Shown: positions 36,218-48,457, counted from the stretch's first letter. The stretch is 64,000 nucleotides of DNA from Odontesthes bonariensis (GCF_027942865.1 NC_134516.1:17845822-17909821), one strand, 5' to 3'. Notes: generated by a model from the sequence alone, not told the origin. Made by a program: numbers and translations.

Positions 36218-36438
36218 TTTAAAGGGATAGTTCACCTCTTTTGACATGAAGTTGTATGACATTCCTAGCAATATCATTTATGAACATTTTCTAACCGGAC
36301 TACCTTTGTCAACACCAAAACGAGGCTGGAACTCGGCTCACAGGACCCAGCAGGGGGTAAGAAAATGTTCATAAATTATGTTACTAATATGGGATGTCAT
36401 ACAGCTTCATGTCAAAAGAGGCGAACTATCCCTTTAAG
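36218..36438. mobile_element. Foldback element D, short copy (221 bp)
   Basis: Both ends carry TTTAAAGGGATAGTTC and its complement, followed by TTTTGACATGAAG and GACATTCCTA-type arms. Sequence matches both arms of the large foldback copy at 46,716-47,347 but lacks most of the interior. Confidence 0.85.
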
Positions 36439-38279
36439 GCAACGTCTCCACTTTGGGAATCTGTTGAGGGCGAAGCCCATCCCAGCCATCATGGGGCGCC
36501 GAAAGTGGCGGCTGCTGACTTTTAAAACAGGGGAAGAACATATTACGCGTTCAGGGTTGTAGTGGCTCGTGCCATCCCAAAGCAGAAGATAGCAAAGTTA
36601 AAAATAATTAGTTATAACATAGCTGTGTCTAGTGTGACAAGTATGCCCAGCAAATACACAGAAAGAAGGTATAGACTTTGAAAATTCACACAGCAAGGCC
36701 AAAATCAAGTCTGATGGAATCTAAGGCCTGTAAATGGCTGGATCTGTGGCTGGATCTGTGGCTGGATCAGAATCTGTGGAGCATTTTTCCCTGTCATAAT
36801 GAATACTTAGAGTTTGATGGTGGTGGTAAGTATTCTTAAAAAAGGTAACATTTGTGAATGGACAGCATGAATTCTGGAAAGAAACAACTAAAAGTATTAC
36901 AGCACTTTCACAGACAACCCGTCTCTTTCGTATCCGCTTTGGGACTGAAGTTCCAGCGTGCTTCTCCCCGCTTAAAAATTCGGCTGCCACAAGATGGACA
37001 AACACTAACTCCAATCATCACGACACAGCCCAGAGAATCACGCCAGAGAATGGGAGAGGCTGTCCGGCTTCCCGTGTTGTCTCTGAATAGCCGCGGCTGG
37101 CGTCCACCCTGGACAAGTCGCCGCATCACAGGGTCACTTTAAAGTCCCCAATGAAGCTAACGCAGGGATCTTCCCAGGGTACCTTCAGATACCTTCATAG
37201 GTATGAGCAGAACATGAAAACACCACCACGAGTACCAAAGCTGGGCCTCAGCTGTCAGAAAAACATGCAGGTTAAAGGATCCGATGGCTTCTGAAGCTCT
37301 CAGTAAATCAGTCTCCTCTGATAATGAGGAACGAGGGTTACTCATATTAAGCATGACTCATATTCATGTTGTTTCTGCCCTGAGAGACTCGCCTTTCTAA
37401 CTGACCCGTGAGAGCTCCTGAAGCCCCTCGGGACTGTGCACCAACAGCTCGCCCGTCTTCTCCAGCTGCTCAGTCTGTCCAGATGCTGACGCAGCTTTTC
37501 TCACCCCCCAGTTAACCAGCACATAACACAAAGATACCAGTGCTGTCAGCTGATAGGTGGGCTTTATTATGTCTGTGATCTTTCTCCAAAAGAGTCCCAG
37601 GTGACATGACAAGAGTAAGACCATCCAGAATCTGCACCTTTCACCTGCTGGTTTCCATCAGTGGAGCTCAGGAGTTGTTTCCTGTATGTTTGTGAGCTCA
37701 GTGCAACACAGCGGCCGGCCTCCTCATCCAAAGGCATTAGAGCTTTCATCCGTCACTGTGAGGGAAAAGGCTGATGTATGCTTTGGTTCTGTATCTGGGA
37801 CACATGCACACACCTCCTGGGTTTGTTTACACAGGGCTGCAGCTCAGACAGGTCTCCTCTTTGTGTCTCATGAGTAACTCAAACAGACACGATGCACATG
37901 TCAGCAGAGGTGCAGGAACAAAGAGTCGGCCTGCTGAGGCGGAGGTGGCAGGCAAGCATTTTTACAGTTTGAATTATTAGTTTGACAGGTCGTTAGATAT
38001 ATTTCTGGCATGTTTCAGGCGAGCTGCTCCTCTGTGGTGCATTTTATTTGTTTGTCTTTTTAAATAACTCCCAAACTTTAATGCCTAAACTAATGGACAG
38101 ATTGGTACAACCCTTATAAATACTGCACATATAACTATAACAGAGTACTAAATCATAAAAAGAAACCGTGATTACTGAACACAGTTGGAGAGTAAGTACA
38201 CAAACAGAATAAGAACGAACATGTTACTGTCAGAATCTAAGGAAAATACAGAAACGACTGTGTGGCTCCTTAAGTGGAT
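36439..38279. other. Intergenic, no gene seen
   Basis: Contains a short GGATCTGTGGCT triplication near 36,738-36,770. ORFs at 36,721-37,142 and 37,397-37,877 have no recognised domain. Confidence 0.45.
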
Positions 38280-39059
38280 TACAGTACTGTGCAGAAGTGT
38301 TGATCACGTCTTCATATTTTACCAGGAAACATGTGCAAACTTCAATTTAAATACAGTTTGAGAGGCAAAAACAGACTTTGTACTGTTCTAACGAACCTGA
38401 AAGTAAATATTAGGCATGAGCACCTTTATTCTGCAACAGTCTGACCCCTCTTGGACCAGCTTTCTTGTAAAATTACTGTCAGAGAACAGACTGAGGCAGA
38501 GAGAGCTCAGAGTGAAGACAAGCTGGCATTCCTGGACTAATTAATCTCAAAGGGCAAAAGCTTAAAGTGTGCAGCTGTGCAGAAGCCTTGCTGAGCTTCC
38601 AGAACATCTCTCTGAAACCAGCAACATTAAGCCTGGGCTCTGAAAGGTCCCGTCTCTAAAAGCTTAATGTCCTCTGATCAGTTTCCAGAAGCTTTGACCT
38701 GGCAGCACTGACTGCTGTTAGGAACGGCATCAATTTCTGTTCAGGTTCTGAAAGCATAAAGCTACTAAGTGAGATCAATTCTTTCTCTGAACTGGAAAAG
38801 GAAACTCAGCAGAGTCGAGTAAACTGCTGTGCAGTGAGTACAGTGTGCATACAGGACTGTGGCAGGCTGCAGACACGCCTGATATCAATATGAATGGACA
38901 GGAAGACACAGGGAGCAAGTGTCTGGTGACTATGAGCCTGATGAAGACACATCCTCCTTCTTATTTACCTGAGATGCTGGAACTCTGCTTTAGAGTGAGT
39001 TCAGTGCACATACAGGACTGTGGACAGGCTGCAGACACGCCTCATTTCTACACCAGTTA
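38280..39059. mobile_element. Degenerate Tc1-related repeat with internal duplication
   Basis: Begins near ACAGTACTGTGCAGAAGT, a Tc1/mariner-type terminus. A block containing ACATACAGGACTGTGG occurs twice (about 38,838-38,890 and 38,996-39,050). No transposase remains. Confidence 0.45.
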
Positions 39060-40450
39060 CCAGAAGAACAAGAAGCAGGTGCAAATGTAAACACAGAATA
39101 TAAGGTAGAAACAGTTTGTACAGTTTTAAAGTCAATGTTTGTTCTGAGCTCCTTCATCCTCCAACTCAGCCTGAACCCTCTCAGACGAGCTTTCTGTCCT
39201 TTATTTAACCCTCATACCCTTTTAAAACGACCTAAAAACATCATATGTTAATATTGTTTTCCGCTTTTTTTCCCGTAGATCTTTTATTCCACTTCAGTTC
39301 TGATCATAACTACCAAGTTTTGAATTATTTTCAAAAATTTAACCGTTTAAATACTGGTTTATATGATGTAAACACCAATTTCTGTAAAAAAACAAAAAAC
39401 AAACCACAAAAACTGCTATATTTTCAATATATAGAATGCAAAGTGGAATTATTGAGTAGGGATAATTATGGTCTGAGATGTCAATGATCAGCAACAACAA
39501 TGATTTTTAGGGATTTTTTAATTTTTTTTCTATGTCTGATTTAAAAAAAACAAAAAAAACTCATTAATTTCTGAAAATTCGAAAAAATAGTCAAAAATGC
39601 ACAACTGGACCAAATATGATGAATATCAGTATTTCCAGTGTGAAATTAGAGGAGAAAGTACACCCCAAGTGGACAAAAATGTCCCCTAACAGGGATTAGG
39701 ATTAAGGAGTCTTCAGGAATAGTTCTCCAGGCTTCTTGAAGGACATCCCAAAGCTCTTCTTTGGATGTGGGCTGCCTTTTGTTCCGTTCTCTGCCAACAT
39801 GATCCCACACTGCTTCAGTAATGTTGAGCTCCGGGCTCTGGGGAGGATTCATCCCTCCATCAGACCCGCTGCCACTGATTTTCAGCCCACTTCTTGTGTC
39901 CTTTGGCACAGCTCAGCCTTTTCTCCCTGTTTCCCTTCCTTAAGAACGGCTTCCTGACAGCCACCCTTCCATGGAGCCCATTTCTGATGAGGCTCGGGCC
40001 AACAGCAGATGGATCAGCTGAAGGTCCAGATGCATCTCTCAGCTCCTGTGTCAGGGCTTTGCTGGATGTTTTCCTCTTTCTTAAGGACATCACTTTCAGA
40101 TCCTGTTCATCTGCTGTAGATAGTTCTTTAGGCCTGACACTTCTTCTTTTGTCCTCCACTGGTCCAGTTTCCTCAAATGTTTTAAGGACACACTGCACAC
40201 CATGCTGAGATATGCCAAGTTTTCAGCTAACAGCTCTTTGGGAATCACCTTGCTGCTGCAGAAATCCTGTTTTCTGTCTGTCAGACTGTGTTATCTTTGC
40301 TGTTTTTCACAGATGCAGCTAAAGAAATGGGAACAAATGATGTGTCTCTGTGACAGGCTGCTGGGAACAAAGTGCCTAAAAATCCAGTTTAAAATGGCTT
40401 CTTTGCTGAGTTGTCTGTTCTGTGTGGACACAACACTGGTTCATCCCTTG
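39060..40450 (-). mobile_element. Tc1-type transposon T1, internally deleted, carrying a piggyBac-like insertion
   Basis: Minus-strand ORFs give the transposase N-terminal helix-turn-helix half (39,860-40,198; TFEETGPVEDKRRSVRPKEL) joined directly to the C-terminal end (39,646-39,909; QSPELNITEAVWDHVGRE). The middle, with the first two catalytic aspartates, is missing. The 3' part continues at 39,060-39,204 after the insertion at 39,209-39,701. The same deletion is present in T2 (51,535-52,430), which lies inverted to T1. Confidence 0.8.
39209..39701. mobile_element. piggyBac-like MITE in a TTAA target
   Basis: TTAA lies at 39,205-39,208 and 39,702-39,705. The uninterrupted site is visible in T2 (52,309 region), where TTAA occurs once at the equivalent position. 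The left end begins CCCTCATACCC and the right end reads back TCCTAATCCC. TTAA duplication is the hallmark of piggyBac; the ends are only weakly inverted, so the family is inferred. Confidence 0.7.
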
Positions 40451-41582
40451 AGTTAGGAGCCTTTTTTCTTCCTAAATGGTTCATAGGTCAGAGTTAAGTG
40501 GCTTAACAAAGAAAAAACTGGACTGAAAATGAGAGAAAAAGCAGAAAATGTCCAAAGAAAAACTTTGAGACACCTTCAGAAAGCCTGAAGAACTGTTGAT
40601 CAAGTACACTTTAAAAGATAACAAGAACGTCTGGCTGCTTGGAAGGAAAATATAAAGAAAGAAGGAGTAGATCAGGACGTCTGCACAGTGCTGTACATTC
40701 AGCCAGGACATTGTGTTTCGAACCTGTGAACATGATGTTCCTGGAGGAAACGACTGAAACGCTGTGCTGAAATCAGCTCCCAGAAGTAGAAAAATAAAGC
40801 CAAGGAGCCAAATCTTCTGCATCACAAGGACAGTTTTCTGCACATTAACCTCAGCATCTGAAACTGAGGTCTCATTAAATATGAAAATACTAAAAACTCC
40901 CCTTTAATGTCTGCATCAAAACTTTGTACCTGCTGCGGTTCCAGTTCTAATGAGTTGGACAGATGTGCACAGCTGTCCTCTACAGTTTGCTCTCCACTCA
41001 GCACCGTCCTGACCTCTGCTGGTAAGATTCTCCATGTCAGAGCCCCACTTTAAAAGTTAAAAGCAGCCTTTTCTGGAGAGGAAAGCCGTCTCAGACCGTT
41101 ACAGATGTCAGAAATGTTCTCTGTGGGACGCAGAACTGCAGCAATTTAGCACAAACTCCGGTGACACTGCATTCCGGGCACAATTCTGACATTATGTTAA
41201 GAATGGAAACTCTTCGGTTGGATTGAGTCTGTGGTGTCACACAGTCCACCTGAGCTCAGACAGAGTTTACCAGCATCTCTCCAGACGGGGATGAACTGTT
41301 GTTTACGCCTGTGCTGCAATAAAATGCATTTTCTGTGCCAAAGGACACACTGTATTACGGGTGCTGATATGGCGTGCGCACTGATTTGTGATTGCACATG
41401 ATAGCAGCTGTGCAGAAGATTCCTGTTGGAGCAGGGTTGGCCTCCCTGAAGGATGTGATGTCACAGATCCTGCTGGTTAGGTTCGCCCTGAAGCTCACAT
41501 TTGGGCCGCTGACGAGAAAAACGTTGGCACTGATTGACTTGGGGGGGAAAAAAGTGCTATTTTAAGATGAAATTCTATGTTT
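40451..41582. other. Intergenic, with Tc1-like terminal sequence
   Basis: 40,480-40,620 includes TGTCCAAAGAAAAACTTTGAG and GCCTGAAGAACTGTTGATCA, typical of Tc1 derivatives. No coding exon is seen in the remainder. Confidence 0.4.
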
Positions 41583-41755
41583 TCAGAATCAGAATTACTT
41601 TATTAATCCCTTGCGGGAAATTCCTTTTTTGCAGTGCCCTCGTTACAGAAAAAAAAAAGAAAGATGAATAAGAATAAGATAAGGAAAAATCTCAATATGT
41701 ACAAAAATACAATAAACAATAAACAGTCTTTACAATGCTACTCAGTAGCTAATTA
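41583..41755 (-). mobile_element. Non-LTR retrotransposon 3' tail
   Basis: CAGAATCAGAATTACTTTAT then TAATCCC and GGGAAATTCC is the reverse complement of the common fish LINE 3' end, whose other orientation is seen at 51,640-51,712. Confidence 0.55.
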
Positions 41756-42496
41756 TTATTGTTGTTGCATGTTGTTAAGCATGTTCACACCTGTATGTAT
41801 GACCTAATACTTTGTGAACTTTTAGTCTTAGCCACTCCCTTTCATGTTCACCCAGTGAGGAGCTTTTACTGCCCTACAAACACATTTTTAAACCAGAGTT
41901 CACCTCTTTTAGGCTGCATTTCTTCTGTTTTTACCGAGATTTACGCAGACTCGAGTTAAATTAATTGTTATGACCTTTCTTTTCCTGATGGGCTCTGATA
42001 GAAAACCTCCACTCCTACATTAAAACTCCACCCAACGAACTCTTGAAAACAGTTGAAGACCAGCAGCTGCACAACACCAAAGGTCACAACGGAAGGTTAG
42101 CTGAGATAAGGCAGATAACAGCGTTATAATAGACGCTTAAACAACAATCAAAGCAAATCAAACACGACTCAAGTCCACCTTTTTAGGGTGGTGTTTATAT
42201 CATTTAATCTGCTCAGTCTGACTCTGCTGAAAACAAGCTCAGGACAGTAAATAAAGGCGGTCCATGCTGATGATAAAAAGAAGCTGTAGATACTTTAAAG
42301 AGTGTAAAGTAATCAAAGCAGTCAGCAGATGAAACATTAACCAAGAAGTTGAAAGCACGTGCTGGCAGTACTCTGTAGCGGAGGCAAAGGTGTGTCCCTA
42401 TCAGACGCTCATATGCTGTAAGTACAGCTTTCCTGAGACCAGTGAGGCTGAGTGCAGCACACAAACCGGTTACCGGGTTAGTTTTAAGAAGCAACA

Positions 42497-45400
42497 ATGC
42501 TAAACTTTGTGGGACTCAACCTCATGGTGCTGCTCTTCACTGTGGGAGCAGCAATGATGGAGAGGTGAGTTTTATCCATACTGCATCCACATTTAAAGCA
42601 TTTTTTCATCATGTGAACCCATAATGGATCCAGACAACAGCTTTAGGACGTTATAAGGTCGCTGTAACTTTTATTACTTATTCAAATCTACCCAGTTTTC
42701 AGATACTTTCCACCTCAGGTATCACAGATTGATAAAATCCTACGATTAACTACTGTAAAAACTGCTCACATGTGCTGTGTTGTGTGTGCGACAGAGCCGA
42801 GTACGATTACAACAAATACCATCCCATGGAGGAGGTGAGAGGGTCCGACCGTCCGAGCCTCACAGACACCAACACACGTGCACGTGATAACGATGCTCCG
42901 TCTTACAGATCAGTGGCTGGATGGCTCAGATGGTGAAGGATCACCCCGAGGTCGTCACCCTGGTGGAGTACGGGCAGACGTACGAGAAGAGGACCATCAG
43001 CTTGCTGAAGGTGATCCAAACTCCAGAGAAAAAACACCTGAAGGATGCTGGTGAGTCTTGGTGATTCAGTGGGTTTGAATTTGTTTTCACCAGATTGGCT
43101 TCAGCTCTGAGAAGAAAAAGAAAGCCGTGTGGATGGACTGTGGTATTCATGCCAGGGAATGGATCGCTCCAGCCTTCTGTCAGTACTTTGTCAGACAGGT
43201 AAGACACCTGCAACTGATGAAAGGAAGGGGAGAAACACACCTTCACATCTTCCTGTATTAAATCTGTTCCTGACGTCTTTGTCGGTTGTTTCAAACCAGC
43301 TTCTACAAACGTACAAAACGGACGAAAAGATGGAAATGATGCTGAAGAACATGGACTTCTACGTCACGCCCGTGCTCAACATAGACGGCTACATCTTCTC
43401 CTGGAAGGACGACTCAGTCAGTGCTTGTATTTGATGGATGTTTATCAAATTACTGGAAGCTCTCTCGAACCGCAGATGAACAGGATATGAGAGGATCAGC
43501 GGTTATTACCAGAATGGCTCTTAAATCAGAATAAGCTGTAGTTCAATCACCAAGGAAGATTATATCCGATGCTCCACGCGTTTCACGGAGAAAAATATTT
43601 AATTTACAGAGAGATGAGATGTGCTGCCGATATATCAAGTGGCCATTTAATGCATGAGTGAATTTAGTTTGTTCTGACCTGTTCAGACTCGACTGTGGAG
43701 GAAGAACAGGTCACCGGGACCCTCGGGCGACTGTTACGGCACCGATCTCAACCGCAACTTTGATGCCAACTGGGGCAGTGAGTGTTGTTGCCTTCATCTT
43801 TGCAGAGATTACAGCTGGGACATTGTGTAAAATGGAAAAAACAATTCTAAATCTCACCAATCTTTATCTACAAAAGAACGCAGAAAACATTTTACTATGT
43901 GATTAAAACTATGAGCTCATCCTGAGTCTGAAAAAAGGCTGGAAAAGTCAGTGGAACTGAGAGGAAACAGCTGGAAGAACACGCTGTAACTAATTAGGTT
44001 GATTAACAACAGGCCAGTGACAGTATGGGTATAAAAAGAGCACCTTAGAGAGGCAGAGTCTCTCAGAAGTAAAGATGAAAACAGGTTCAGAAATTTGCAA
44101 TTTGGACATGGAGCTGTAAAACAAGCTAAATTGGCTCCTCTGTGGTATGCGAGTGGTGTTCTCCTGTATCTGAGTCTTCTTTTTTGGCCACTTTTGCAGC
44201 AATCGGAGTGTCGTTTAACTGCAGCTCAAACATCTACTGCGGGAGCCGGCCCATCTCCGAGCCCGAGGCTCAGGCCGTAACTTACTTTGTAGGAAGCCGT
44301 AAGGACGACTTCCTGTGTTTTCTCACCATTCACTCCTACGGCCAGCTGCTCCTGGTTCCCTACGGACACCCAAACTTCACCGCCTCCAACTACGACGAGC
44401 TGGTATTTACAGCCTTTACTCGTTTCTATTGTACTTGATGTTTCCCTGTGTGTTGCAATGAGTGTTCATGCAGACATGAAGACCTTCTTAATGTTTATAT
44501 CAGGGGTTTGAGATGTAGAGCTAAATGCGTTATGAATGCATCACAGTGTGGAAGGTGTCAGCAACAGACTGAGCAACCAGGAGCAGTCAGCTATCAGCAG
44601 AAGAGGCTGTGAAACACGAGTCTCATGATAACTTCCACAGAGAATTACTGTGTGCAGAACAGGATGATGTGTGGCCGCCCTTTTCCTCCGCACCGTTGTT
44701 CCTGAGGCAGGCAGGATGATCAGTTTCATCAGGCGATCAAAGACGGTGACTAATCCTGGAGCAGGATTGGTTAAAGACTTTAAAACACTCTGTTGAGTCT
44801 TCTTTCACTGGTGGAAAAGTGTCCCCGACAGTCCAAATAAATCAGATATTAACGATAGTTCTGCACTTAAAACTAAGAAAAATCCAGCTGAAATGTGAAA
44901 GTTAAGCAGTGGGTGGCATGTATTTACAACAATAATCAATAATAGTCAATAATAAAAAACTAGAGAATGTCAAAACCATGATAAACTAAATCAAATCAAA
45001 CGGCCACTGAGACACCTGGGGAGTGAATTTACGCAGAAAAAATGAGTCCAGGCGAAAAAATGAAGTTTCTTTAGGTTTATTGTTCAAACCAAGCAAACGA
45101 ACAAAGAACAATGGGCCTTTCTCCCTCCTGCCCTGGTAAAAAACCATCAGGCTCACCTGTGACTGCCTGCCCATAAGTAAACTCTCCCAGTGCGCTCCAG
45201 CTAACCAGTGCCTTCAAAATAAAAGCATAGTTAAATACCCAAATTAACTCAAACAATACTAAATATCATAAACAACCAAAAAAGATATGGGATAAAACGT
45301 AAAACGTAAACAAGAATGAGGATAAGGGCGCTTCAGGGCGCGGAGGCAACAGGAGAAGAAGACTCAGAGAGGATGTTTTCCTCCAGGCAGGAACCTCAGG

Positions 45401-47651
45401 GAGCCCTCAGAGCCAAAGAAGTCAACGCCTATATTTACACAGTTTATGATGCACATTTTAAACTGTGTAAAGTCTCTGTAGACAGTTGGACTGATGTAAA
45501 CTTAAGGTACATCGATTTATGTCACCAAAATAACACAAACTCTGTTGTGAGGGGATCAGGGCCTGAGCAAAGAGGGAAAATATGAGCTTTAGTTAGCGGG
45601 AACTTTTACTGATTTACTGTAATATTTACTGTAAATGCACAGCGAGCCATTTCAAATTCACACGTTAATGATCTGCTCGGTCTGGCCTCTCTGGAAGCAG
45701 TGTGGCTGAAACCAGGCTGCAGCGTTCCTCACTGCGTTCTCACACTCAGAGCTAGTGCAACATATCCAAACTGGTGTCACACTCCCCCACTGCAGAGCTC
45801 AGGCCACATATCCAAACTGGTGTCACATCCCCCACTGCAGAGCTCAGGCCACATATCCAAACTGATGTCACACTCCCCCACTGCAGAGCTCAGGCCACAT
45901 ATCCAAACTGGTGTCACACTCCCCCACTGCAGAGCTCAGGCCACAGATCCAAACTGGTGTCACACTCCCCCACCGCAGAGCTCAGGCCACAGATCCAAAC
46001 TGGTGTCACACTCCCCCACCGCAGAGCTCAGGCCACATATCCAAACTGGTGTCACACTCCCCCACCGCAGAGCTCAGGCCACAGATCCAAACTGGTGTCA
46101 CATCCCCCACCGCAGAGCTCAGGCCACAGATCCAAACTGGTGTCACACTCCCCCACCGCAGAGCTCAGGCCACAGATCCAAACTGGTGTCACACTCCCCC
46201 ACCGCAGAGCTCAGGCCACATATCCAAACTGGTGTCACACTCCCCCACCGCAGAGCTCAGGCCACAGATCCAAACTGGTGTCACACTCCCCCACCGCAGA
46301 GCTCAGGCCACAGATCCAAACTGGTGTCACACTCCCCCACCGCAGAGCTCAGGCCACAGATCCAAACTGGTGTCACACTTCCTGAGGGCGCGCTCACGCT
46401 CTCATCACAAGTGAGCTGAATATTCTGCTCACTTTGCCATCTTATGTCAGGGTGGAGCGGCGAATACTGATGAAGCTCCACGGCGCTTCACCCTGTACCC
46501 GGCGTGCTGTTCTTTACAGTTTAGCCATTATTATTATTATAAAAGCTGTTTTCTGATTCCTCAGATGAAGGTGGGATTAAGTGCAGCTGACGCCATTCAC
46601 CAGGTCCATGGGAAAAGTTACAGAGTGGGAAGCTCACCGGATATTTTATGTACGTGTGCTCATCCCGGCCGATCACACCCGGCTGCTAACTGAGTCTTTG
46701 TGTCACTTGGATATCTTTAAAGGGATAGTTCGCCTCTTTTGACATGAAGCTGTATGACATCCCATATCAGCAACATCATTTATGAACATTTTCTTACCCC
46801 CTGCTGCGTCCTGTGAGCCGAGTTCCAGCCTCGTTTTGGCGTTGACGAAGGTAGTCCGGCTAGTTGGCTGGGGTTTAAAAAATAAAGCGTTTTGCTTCTC
46901 AAAACAATATGTGTTCAAAAGAGTAAAACATTTGCATCACAAAATCGTTCTCCAGGAAAAAGTCAGACCTCACAATCGCTTGGCGCTATTTTCTCTCCCG
47001 TATCACTGCCTGCTGCGCCTGTTAGTGTTTGCTGCTCGAGCTACACAGCAGGCAGTGATACGAAGGGAGAGAAAATAGCGCCAAGTGATTGTGAGTTCTG
47101 ACTTTTTCCTGGAGAATGATTTTGTGATGCAAATGTATTACTCTTTTGAACGCATATTGTTTTGAGAAGCAAAACGCTTTATTTTTTAAACCCCAGCCAA
47201 CTAGCCGGACTACTTTCATCAACACCAAAACTCGGCTGGAACTCGGCTCACAGGACGCAGCAGGGGTAAGAAAATGTTCATAAATGATATTGCTAATATG
47301 GGATGTCATACAGCTTCATGTCGAAAGAGGCGAACTATCCCTTTAAATGTTAGGTTTGAATGATTGTCGTTAACCTGTTAAACCCTTTCCTCAGACCCCA
47401 ACTCCGGCTCCTCCAGAGACTGGGCTCGGATGCTGGGGATCCCTTTGACCTACACATTTGAGCTGCGAGACAATGGGACCTTCGGCTTCGTGCTTCCTGA
47501 GGATCAGATCCAGCCCACCTGCGAGGAGGCCTACAGCGGAGCGCTGCACATCATCACCTATGCCCACGACAAGACCTTCAACAGCGCTGTGGCCACCGCC
47601 GCCGCCAGCCTTTGGGCCGTGCTGTTAGCAGTGGGGGTCACCCAGATGTGA
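42497..47651 (+). CDS. cpo: Carboxypeptidase O, complete, 9 exons, 355 aa
   Basis: Zinc carboxypeptidase (M14) trimming C-terminal acidic residues, GPI-anchored on the gut epithelial surface. Exons: 42,497-42,564; 42,795-42,834; 42,909-43,010; 43,094-43,198; 43,300-43,416; 43,687-43,777; 44,200-44,402; 46,565-46,649; 47,395-47,651. All join in frame. Visible: signal peptide from exon 1; zinc ligands in GIHAREW and the His of IHSYGQLL; substrate Asn-Arg in DLNRNF; Tyr in DILY; catalytic Glu in FELRD. The S1' specificity position (Ile in CPA, Asp in CPB) is Arg, within SGSSRDW, which marks CPO. Like mammalian CPO it lacks the long activation propeptide. A hydrophobic tail (about 20 residues) fits a GPI signal. 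Exon 3 uses a weak GTGATC donor; the nearby GTGAGT at 43,051 would break the frame. Two extra residues precede RLWRK compared with human. Confidence 0.95.
43919..44105. repeat. R1-like repeat in cpo intron 6
   Basis: GAGCTCATCCTGAGTCTGAA through the GGTATAAAAAGAGCACCTTA motif matches the end region of the R1 element at 20,860-21,040 in reverse. Non-coding. Confidence 0.5.
44985..45180 (-). repeat. Interspersed repeat, partner at 63,165-63,420
   Basis: Minus strand reads GATGGTTTTTTACCAGGG followed by a stretch with ACAATAAACC and a closing CAGTGGCCGTTTGATTTGAT; 63,200-63,410 carries the same order on the plus strand. It could be LTR-derived (AATAAA present), but no direct repeat pair is seen. 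Confidence 0.5.
45757..46380 (+). repeat. 46-bp minisatellite in cpo intron 7
   Basis: About 13.5 units built on CTCCCCCACTGCAGAGCTCA then GGCCACATATCCAAACTGGT. Two units are 45 bp. The left units carry CTGCAG, later ones CCGCAG, and ATATCC/AGATCC variants are interspersed. Because 46 is not a multiple of three and no unit contains a stop, all three forward frames stay open for up to 239 codons; these ORFs are by-products. Confidence 0.95.
46716..47347. mobile_element. Foldback element D, long copy: near-perfect hairpin in cpo intron 8
   Basis: Arms of roughly 300 bp run from TTTAAAGGGATAGTTC to CGTATCACTGCCTGCTG and back, separated by a loop of about 30 bp near 47,020-47,050. Arms differ by scattered substitutions only. 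No ORF of transposase type is present. Confidence 0.9.
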
Positions 47652-47661
47652 GAAGGCCCCA

Positions 47662-48078
47662 CACTGTAAAAAAAATCAAAGTCTTACCAAGTATATTTGT
47701 CTCATTTCTAGTCAAAATATCTCATTACACTTAATATAAGACACAACTGCCTAACAAGTACTATTTCAGCCAGATATAGGGACTTGTTTGAAGACAATAC
47801 ATCTGGAATATCTTGTTAAATGAAAAAGTCTTGAAAACAAATTGTTTTGAGTCGGATTTCATGTGAAACAAGCTTTTTTTGACATTTGAAGAGGTTTTTA
47901 AGCTAATTTCAAGATCACTTTTATCTCAAAAGTCCTAAATATCACATCTTATTTCAAGAAATCTTGACAAGCCGATTTTCACTAGTTCCATTGGCAGATT
48001 TTTTTGCTTATTTCAAGCGAAAACGTCTTTTATTTGTTGTTTTTCTTACTTATTTTTGGAGGGGCATTTTTTCCAGTG
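47662..48078. mobile_element. MITE in cpo 3'UTR (417 bp)
   Basis: Left end CACTGTAAAAAAA and right end TTTTTTCCAGTG form the inverted ends. The body repeats TCTTATTTCAAGAAATCTTG-type motifs common in fish MITEs. It begins 10 bp after the cpo stop codon, so the 3'UTR is largely element-derived. Confidence 0.75.
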
Positions 48079-48389
48079 CATCCACTGCAGTCCTCCTGCT
48101 ATCAGCAGCACCAGCATTTACATTTAGAAAAAGCATTTTCATCTATCCTCAGGAGATGTGAGGATAGATCTTTGTCCTCATACTTTATAATGAATTAGAT
48201 CCATTGAATGGATGATAATGTATATTTGAATGAAACCACTGCAACTAAAAAGTGTTTGAATGTTATGAAATGTTCATACATTTAAAGAAACAAGCATGAA
48301 TGTCATATTGTGGCCAATGAATCTTTCCTTAAATATCCTGACATACAGCTAAACATCCTGTCTGACTGTTTACTTCCTCCAAACTGGAC

Positions 48390-48395
48390 TTTATT
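48390..48395 (-). terminator. Candidate poly(A) signal of nudt15
   Basis: AATAAA on the minus strand, about 184 bp past the nudt15 stop. Confidence 0.5.
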
Positions 48396-48451
48396 TGTTG
48401 CATTAATCGGATAAAATCACAGCTGCTGATCTGAATGTCTGGAGTTCGTCC

Positions 48452-48457
48452 AATAAA
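48452..48457 (+). terminator. Candidate poly(A) signal of cpo
   Basis: AATAAA about 800 bp after the cpo stop, beyond the MITE and past the opposing nudt15 signal, so the two 3'UTRs would overlap. Confidence 0.45.

Noticed and set aside
43011-43050. Stronger GTGAGT donor at 43,051 for cpo exon 3
   Set aside because: Would add 40 nt and break the phase with exon 4; the weaker GTGATC donor gives exact family length.
45700-46419. Long plus-strand ORF of 239 codons (and nested 203 and 167 codon ORFs)
   Set aside because: Entirely the 46-bp minisatellite in cpo intron 7; openness follows from a stop-free unit read in three frames.
46716-47347. Assembly artefact (inverted join) in place of a foldback element
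   Set aside because: Arms differ by scattered substitutions, and a shorter related copy with the same ends occurs at 36,218-36,438.
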